Assembly (NCBI GenBank): GCA_002428015.1
Contig: DIZW01000070.1
Location: 350 to 49,023, forward strand
Reading direction: 5' to 3'
DNA: 48,674 nt
DNA from: Oxalobacteraceae bacterium UBA6018
Lineage (GTDB): Bacteria > Pseudomonadota > Gammaproteobacteria > Burkholderiales > Burkholderiaceae_D
In this document: positions 44,402 to 48,674 of the stretch, one piece after another
Layout: each line of letters begins with the position of its first letter
Position numbering within the stretch: the stretch's first letter is position 1
Translations under genes and position numbers: made by a program
The notes under the pieces: generated by a model
What the model was told of the DNA's origin: nothing
The model's input: only the letters and a program-made list of their open reading frames with translations
Databases searched by the model: none

Positions 44402-44992
44402 TCAGTGCGCGCCGCTGGCGGGATTGAAGTAGCCCGCAATGTGCAGCAGGCGCGCGGCGTCGGCCACATCCTTGCCCGTCGCGGTGCGCCGCGTCACCGA
44501 GCCCATCAGGTAATTGCCCTCGATGATGGTCAGCGAATTGCTGCTCACCGACTCGACAATGGCGACGTGGCCGACATCCTTGTAGCGGCCGTTGGTGATC
44601 TCGATCATGGCCACGCTGCCCGGCTTGGGCGTGGTGCTGTTGACCGCGTCCAGCTTGCCTTGCCAGGTGTTGAGCTGGTACGGCAGGCTGGGCACCAGCT
44701 TGCGGGCGAAGAACACACAGTTGTCGGCCTGCGGCTGGATCGGCAGCACCTGGCCGACCAGGGAGCGGCTGGCGCTCGACCAGACCTGCATGCAGGCCGT
44801 CCCGGACCAGCTGGTGCCCGGCGCGCAGGAACACAGCTTGCCCTCCAGGCGGCTGTTGGCCGGGCACTGGGCCTGGCGCTGCTGGCCCACGCTGGCGCCC
44901 TGGCTGGGCGCGTAGCGCGGCGGTGCGATGCTCGACCACAAGGCCAGCAACAGGCCGGCGGCGATGGCAATGGCGGCGGATACGGATCTCAT
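44402..44992 (-). CDS. CHAP-domain protein (probable envelope amidase/endopeptidase)
   Basis: This 196-residue protein has an N-terminal hydrophobic signal or anchor (5-22). A small cysteine-bearing segment (Cys43, 54, 56, 67) is followed by a CHAP domain of the NlpC/P60 superfamily. The catalytic Cys92 is in DNCVFFARK and His142 in VGHVAIVE, and a polar residue (Asn160 of EGNY) could be the third. CHAP enzymes cut peptidoglycan peptide or amide bonds. AGGAG lies about seven bases before the ATG at 44992. It is on the same strand as argJ, 154 bases before it. It could remodel cell wall or act on other bacteria; no immunity gene is recognised next to it. Confidence 0.8.
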   Translation of the reverse strand: MRSVSAAIAIAAGLLLALWSSIAPPRYAPSQGASVGQQRQAQCPANSRLEGKLCSCAPGTSWSGTACMQVWSSASRSLVGQVLPIQPQADNCVFFARKLVPSLPYQLNTWQGKLDAVNSTTPKPGSVAMIEITNGRYKDVGHVAIVESVSSNSLTIIEGNYLMGSVTRRTATGKDVADAARLLHIAGYFNPASGAH

Positions 44993-45255
44993 GGTGCGCT
45001 CCTGATAATGATGACAAATCACCATTGCAGGAAGCGCGGCAACGCTCGTTGCGCGAAATCAGCGAATCATCCTTTCCGAAGCAATCACAACCGTTTGCGT
45101 TCTGCGATGCAAGGTGGCCGCGCGGCCTATTACGATGGCTTGCTGGCGCTGGGCGGCACGCTCGGTATCGCCACGCGCACACCAACGGCAACGAAGAACC
45201 GTGGCTGCGCGGCTTAAAGGGCGCACACCGCCAGCGCGACCTCGAAGGCGAAGTC

Positions 45256-45390
45256 TCAGAACAACCTGTCGTAGCCGATGCGGGCATCGCGCTGCGGCTT
45301 CCCAGCGTGGAACATGTCAAAAAAATCGCTGTAGCGTTCATCGCTGCCTTGCGGATCGCGCCGGTTGATACTCGATCCCATCTGGTTCAT
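45256..45390 (-). CDS. Small hypothetical ORF (44 residues)
   Basis: A 45-codon frame begins 17 bases after the stop of the hypothetical gene at 45408. The peptide is charged and non-repetitive, with RRDPQGSDERYSDFFDMF in the first half and ending GYDRLF, and looks like real protein rather than random translation. An ATG three codons later (45381) is an alternative start. AGGG lies very close to the first ATG and AAGG ten bases upstream. No homologue is recognised. Confidence 0.4.
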   Translation of the reverse strand: MNQMGSSINRRDPQGSDERYSDFFDMFHAGKPQRDARIGYDRLF

Positions 45391-45407
45391 TCCCTGCTGC
45401 CTTGAGA

Positions 45408-46247
45408 TTACCGGTGTACCGCCGCGCCGGCGCGCGCAGGTTCCGGCGCCCCGCCAACGTGGGCCACGCCGGCGCCAACGATGCAGGTATCTGCGATGCG
45501 CGTGTAGCGTTGACGCACGACGGTGGCCTGCGGCGCAGCTGCGCCCGGCGTACTGATCCCCGCGATCGCTTTCCGCAGCATGTCCCTCTCCTCCTCGGTG
45601 CGTACCTTGGCCAGCGCCCGCATCAACTGCGCCGCAGTGTCGGCGCGCGCCCGATTGGCATCGCGTTCGAGCGTCGGCAGTTGCGTCAGCGAGCGCGCCG
45701 CCGCCGCACGTTCCTCGGGCGTCGCACCATTGCGCGCCGCATTTTCGAGCACCGGACGCATCGGACTGAAATCGACCGGACCTTCCGCAGGCAAGGCCTC
45801 GACACGTGTCTGGAAGTCCCAGCTGGCCTTATCGACGCGCCGAATCGTCAGCGTGGTCCTCATGGCCGCGCACTGTGCGCTATGGACGATTGTGTCGCCC
45901 ACGACCTTGGTGGTCTGGCTGGGGCAGCGCGCCATGACGCCAGCCGCCACCGCCAGCCCGTCGGCGCTCGGGACGCGTGGGCCGTAGCAGACGGTGACGG
46001 GACCGTTACCCGCGGTGGCGTATTCGTGGCGCTGCCCCATGATCGTATCGCGATGCTGTTGTTCGCCGCTGGCGCCGTCTTCCTTGACCTGCGTCGTGGC
46101 CGGGCCCGATGCGCTGGTCGTGGACGAATCGATCCGGTACAGGCCCGGTGGCGGCATGATCGATGCGACCGTGGCCGCCACGGCGTGGGCGCCCATCAGG
46201 CAGGCCATGGAAGTGACAACGGCGCCGGCGCGTACGCAGCCCATCAT
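45408..46247 (-). CDS. Hypothetical exported protein, DUF3617-like pattern
   Basis: This 279-residue protein has a signal peptide (hydrophobic 6-22, cleavage near AVAA) and a mature start PPPGLYRIDSST. Three spaced cysteines (in VCYGPRV, ARCPSQ and AQCAAM) followed by beta-strand-like TLTIRRVDKASWDFQTRVE recall the DUF3617 layout of small periplasmic proteins, but the match is only by pattern. The C-terminal half is helical and Arg/Ala/Glu-rich (ATPEERAAAARSLTQL; VRTEEERDMLRKAI). The ATG overlaps the stop of the OmpA-family gene (ATGA), so the two are coupled. Function unknown. Confidence 0.75.
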   Translation of the reverse strand: MMGCVRAGAVVTSMACLMGAHAVAATVASIMPPPGLYRIDSSTTSASGPATTQVKEDGASGEQQHRDTIMGQRHEYATAGNGPVTVCYGPRVPSADGLAVAAGVMARCPSQTTKVVGDTIVHSAQCAAMRTTLTIRRVDKASWDFQTRVEALPAEGPVDFSPMRPVLENAARNGATPEERAAAARSLTQLPTLERDANRARADTAAQLMRALAKVRTEEERDMLRKAIAGISTPGAAAPQATVVRQRYTRIADTCIVGAGVAHVGGAPEPARAGAAVHR

Positions 46248-47245
46248 CGCACCACCATTTCGACGCGGCGGTTCTTGGCGCGGCCCTCTTCGCTGGCATT
46301 GCTAGCCACCGGCGCGAAATTGGCTACGCCCTGCGCCTGCAGGCGCGCCGCGACGATGGCGTACTGCTTGCCGAGGGCGTCGACGACGGCCTGGGCGCGC
46401 CTGCGCGACAGCGCCAGGTTGCTGTCCACCCTGCCCTCGTTGTCGGTATGGCCGACGATGAAGACATTGAGCGCCGGGTCGTTCCTGAGTGCCGCCGCCA
46501 TCTCGCTGAGCGCGGCGGCGGACTGTGGCTTGATCTGCGCCTCGTTGGTATCGAAGTAGATGCCGTACAGGGCGATTCTGCCGTCGCGCTTGAGCGCCGC
46601 GCCGATGGCGGCGGCGTCCACGCTGACCTTGCCTTGCTCGACTTCGGCAGGCTCGACAATCTGGATAAATTGCAGCACCCGCCCCTTGTTGTGGTCGTCG
46701 CCGTCCTCGGCCGCACGCATGGCGATCTGCAGGTTGATGGTGCCGTTGGCGCCGCTCTTGCGCGCGTGCAGATAGTTAAAGCTGGGCTTGGCCTGGAAGA
46801 TCCTCAGCAGGTAGTAATCATCGTTGCCGCGGTCGGTCCAGCGTGCCCGCTCGACCCAATGGCTGATCTTTGCCTGCGTGTTGTCCTTGTCGCATTGCAT
46901 CGTTTCGCACTGGTACACGGTCTCGAAGCCGGCAGCGCGCAAGGCGGCCTGGTAGTTGCGGAAAATTTCCAGCGACGAGCGCCCCGCAGGCCCCCAATAC
47001 AGGCGATTGCTGACTTTTCCTTCGAGCTGTTCTTCCTTCAAGTCCTGCCTGGCCTTGACCAGCATCGGCGCGCTACCGTAGTGTTCATCACCGTAAAAAT
47101 AGAGGGTCGAGCCGGCATAGCGCGACACTAGCGGATGATCCGCGCCGCCTAGGCGGTCGGCGTCATAGCGCCCGGCCTGCGCCTGCCCTGCCGCGGCACA
47201 CACGACGAGGGCGCACAAGGCGCCACGCAAAGTTGAACTGTTCAT
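46244..47245 (-). CDS. OmpA-family protein with N-terminal DUF4892-like domain
   Basis: This 333-residue protein has a signal peptide cleaved near AQAG (residue 25). An N-terminal domain (about 33-190) starts DHPLVSRYAGSTLYFYG and includes WGPAGRSSLEIFRNYQAAL, matching the DUF4892 pattern. A C-terminal OmpA peptidoglycan-binding domain (about 225-333) follows with IYFDTNEAQIKPQS, GHTDNEG and the closing RAKNRRVEMVV. It should sit in the periplasm and hold peptidoglycan. AAAGG lies about ten bases before the ATG. The following hypothetical exported protein overlaps it by four bases. It is upstream of a CHAP-domain gene on the same strand, giving a small envelope cluster. Confidence 0.88.
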   Translation of the reverse strand: MNSSTLRGALCALVVCAAAGQAQAGRYDADRLGGADHPLVSRYAGSTLYFYGDEHYGSAPMLVKARQDLKEEQLEGKVSNRLYWGPAGRSSLEIFRNYQAALRAAGFETVYQCETMQCDKDNTQAKISHWVERARWTDRGNDDYYLLRIFQAKPSFNYLHARKSGANGTINLQIAMRAAEDGDDHNKGRVLQFIQIVEPAEVEQGKVSVDAAAIGAALKRDGRIALYGIYFDTNEAQIKPQSAAALSEMAAALRNDPALNVFIVGHTDNEGRVDSNLALSRRRAQAVVDALGKQYAIVAARLQAQGVANFAPVASNASEEGRAKNRRVEMVVR

Positions 47246-47545
47246 TCCCGGTACCTTTCGGATAACGCAATGCGAGAGCCGGAGTTTACCTTGAAATCTT
47301 GGCTAAAAAATCACACTTTTCCACGCGCTGCACAAATAGATCGTGATCGAAAAAGTAGATTTGTTGACGATGGATCGCTATCCCGGTGCCGAACAGCTGG
47401 GTCACTGCGCTCGCCGAGACCGCGATCAGGGCGAACATGAAGATATATTCGTTCTTGCCTGACCGGCTTGTTTCCGTATCGAGAGGCAGAAGTTCAAGCC
47501 GGCGCAGCCTTCAGTTGAAACATAGCGTGCTGGCGCCGACCGATG
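47246..47545. other. Intergenic region between secA and the OmpA-family gene
   Basis: Between the secA terminator and the OmpA-family start there are about 300 bases. The part nearest the OmpA gene (47280-47370) is AT-rich and probably holds its promoter, though no clear -35/-10 pair stands out. A 50-codon minus-strand frame (47286-47438) runs through it without a ribosome site and is not called as a gene. Confidence 0.5.
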
Positions 47546-47576
47546 AAAAAAAGGCGGCGAATTCGCATTCGCCGCC
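47546..47576 (-). terminator. Rho-independent terminator of secA
   Basis: On the minus strand a perfect ten-base-pair stem (GGCGGCGAAT with ATTCGCCGCC) closes a GCGA tetraloop and is followed directly by seven T. It begins 23 bases after the secA stop codon. Confidence 0.95.
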
Positions 47577-47598
47577 CTATTCAAACCGTCAATGCAGC

Positions 47599-48674
47599 TT
47601 ACGCCAGCTTGCCGTGGCAAACCTTGAACTTCTTGCCGCTGCCGCAAGGGCAAGGGTCGTTGCGGCCCACTTTCGGCGCGATCGCATCGTCGTCCAGCAG
47701 CGAGCGGGCCTGGACCGCGACCGGGGCCAGCAGCTCCTCCGGGGCGGCGTTCGGGTCGAACGCGGCGTGCTGGTAGCTGACGTTTTCCACGTGCGACTGC
47801 TGCATGGCCGCCTCGGCCGCGTCGATTTCCTCGCGCGACTGGATGCGCACGTTCATCACCATGCGGATGACTTCGTTCTTGATCATGTCCAGCATCGAGC
47901 CGAACAGTTCGAACGCTTCGCGCTTGTACTCCTGCTTCGGATTCTTCTGGGCGTAGCCGCGCAGGTGGATACCCTGGCGCAGGTGGTCCAGCGCCGCCAG
48001 GTGCTCGCGCCAGTGGCTGTCCACGCTTTGCAGCATGACGTTGCGCTCGAAGCCGCCGAAGGACTCCTTGCCCACGATGCCGACCTTGCCGTGGTAGGAG
48101 GCGTCCGCCGCCGCCAGCACGCGCTCGAGGATGTCGTCGTCGGTCAGGTTGGCGTCGCTGGCGAGCAGGTCGGCCAGCGGCACCTCGAGCTGCCAGTCGG
48201 ATGCCAGCGCCGCCTGCAGGCCGGGTATGTTCCACTGCTCCTCGACCGACTCGGCCGGCACGAAGCTGCGCACCACCTCGGTGAACACGCCCGCGCGCAG
48301 TGAGGCGATCAGGTCGGAGATGTCGGTCGTCTCGAGCAGCTCGTTACGCTGGCTGTAGATGACCTTGCGCTGGTCGTTGGCCACGTCGTCGTACTCGAGC
48401 AGCTGCTTGCGGATGTCGAAGTTGCGCGCCTCGACCTTGCGCTGCGCCGACTCGATCGAGCGCGACACGATGCCCGCCTCGATCGGCTCGCCTTCCGGCA
48501 TCTTCAGGCGGTCCATGATGGCGCGCACGCGGTCGCCGGCGAAGATGCGCAGCAGCGCGTCGTCGAGCGACAGGTAGAAGCGCGACGAACCGGGGTCGCC
48601 CTGGCGGCCGGAACGGCCACGCAGCTGGTTGTCGACCCGGCGCGACTCGTGGCGCTCGGTGCCGATGATGTGCA
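47599..48674 (-). CDS. secA: Preprotein translocase ATPase SecA, C-terminal part (5' end outside window)
   Basis: The frame runs off the right edge and encodes about 358 C-terminal residues of SecA. The first complete residues read HIIGTERHESRRVDNQLRGR, followed by SGRQGDPGSSRFYLS, the second nucleotide-binding domain end. Next come the helical scaffold and wing domains (RKQLLEYDDVANDQRKVIY; NPKQEYKREAFELF) and the C-terminal zinc motif CPCGSGKKFKVCHG, which binds SecB and phospholipid. SecA drives protein export through SecYEG. The nearest argJ-containing operon lies downstream on the same strand, separated here by the envelope genes. The strong terminator after it shows secA ends its own transcript. 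Confidence 0.97.
   Translation of the reverse strand, partial: HIIGTERHESRRVDNQLRGRSGRQGDPGSSRFYLSLDDALLRIFAGDRVRAIMDRLKMPEGEPIEAGIVSRSIESAQRKVEARNFDIRKQLLEYDDVANDQRKVIYSQRNELLETTDISDLIASLRAGVFTEVVRSFVPAESVEEQWNIPGLQAALASDWQLEVPLADLLASDANLTDDDILERVLAAADASYHGKVGIVGKESFGGFERNVMLQSVDSHWREHLAALDHLRQGIHLRGYAQKNPKQEYKREAFELFGSMLDMIKNEVIRMVMNVRIQSREEIDAAEAAMQQSHVENVSYQHAAFDPNAAPEELLAPVAVQARSLLDDDAIAPKVGRNDPCPCGSGKKFKVCHGKLA

Noticed and set aside
45107..45217. A 36-codon plus-strand frame with RAAYYDGLLALGGTLGIA
   Set aside because: It looks partly protein-like and could be a remnant, but it lacks a ribosome site and shows no family match; not enough to call a pseudogene.

Overview
The window is high-GC, gene-dense DNA that reads as the chromosome of an aerobic Gram-negative betaproteobacterium. 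Oxalobacteraceae (Massilia, Duganella or a relative) is the best guess. It rests on the pilB-pilC-pilD-coaE-zapD-yacG order, the argJ-ATPase-mutT block near secA, the BMP-type nucleoside ABC transporter linked to xanthine dehydrogenase genes, and a large Oar-like TonB-dependent receptor. No rRNA, tRNA, insertion sequence, CRISPR array or intact prophage was seen. Both ends cut through genes: a TonB-dependent receptor at the left and secA at the right.

Layout. (1) 1-7993, sensing: the end of a TonB-dependent receptor, a periplasmic solute-binding protein without permease genes, and a large hybrid histidine kinase, all on the plus strand; a REC-PAS-GGDEF-EAL protein converges on them. (2) 7994-8798: no convincing gene. 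(3) 8799-13442, plus strand: a four-gene BMP-type nucleoside ABC transporter. (4) 13468-17117, minus strand: a 5'-nucleotidase lipoprotein, a secreted S1/P1 nuclease and a MipA/OmpV outer-membrane protein. (5) 17224-20634, minus: an Oar-like TonB-dependent receptor closed by a clear terminator. (6) 21320-24273: a CII-like regulator divergent from a small module of a membrane-anchored protein, a DUF2491 (YjfK-like) protein and a PspA/YjfJ-like coiled-coil protein. (7) 24292-32953, minus: puuE-xdhA-xdhB-xdhC-guaD-adenosine deaminase, tightly packed, divergent from uraH (33088, plus). (8) 33522-35535, plus: a ClpP-like protease and a CNNM/CorC-family protein. (9) 35729-41599, plus: pilB, pilC, pilD, coaE, zapD, yacG. 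(10) 41723-44247, minus: argJ, an ATPase and mutT. (11) 44402-47245, minus: envelope genes (CHAP-domain protein, OmpA-family protein, a hypothetical, and a 44-codon ORF). (12) the 3' part of secA with a textbook terminator.

How the genes work together. Regions 3, 4 and 7 form a nearly complete route for using extracellular nucleic acid as nitrogen and carbon source. S1/P1 nuclease would make 5'-nucleotides, the lipoprotein 5'-nucleotidase would make nucleosides, and the BMP ABC system would import them. Adenosine deaminase (with its own signal peptide), guanine deaminase and xanthine dehydrogenase would carry purines to urate; UraH and PuuE act further down the ureide pathway. A nucleoside-cleaving enzyme, a urate-oxidising enzyme and OHCU decarboxylase are not in the window. 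The least understood parts are the DUF2491/PspA-like module inside the purine region and the permease-less solute-binding protein paired with a hybrid kinase.
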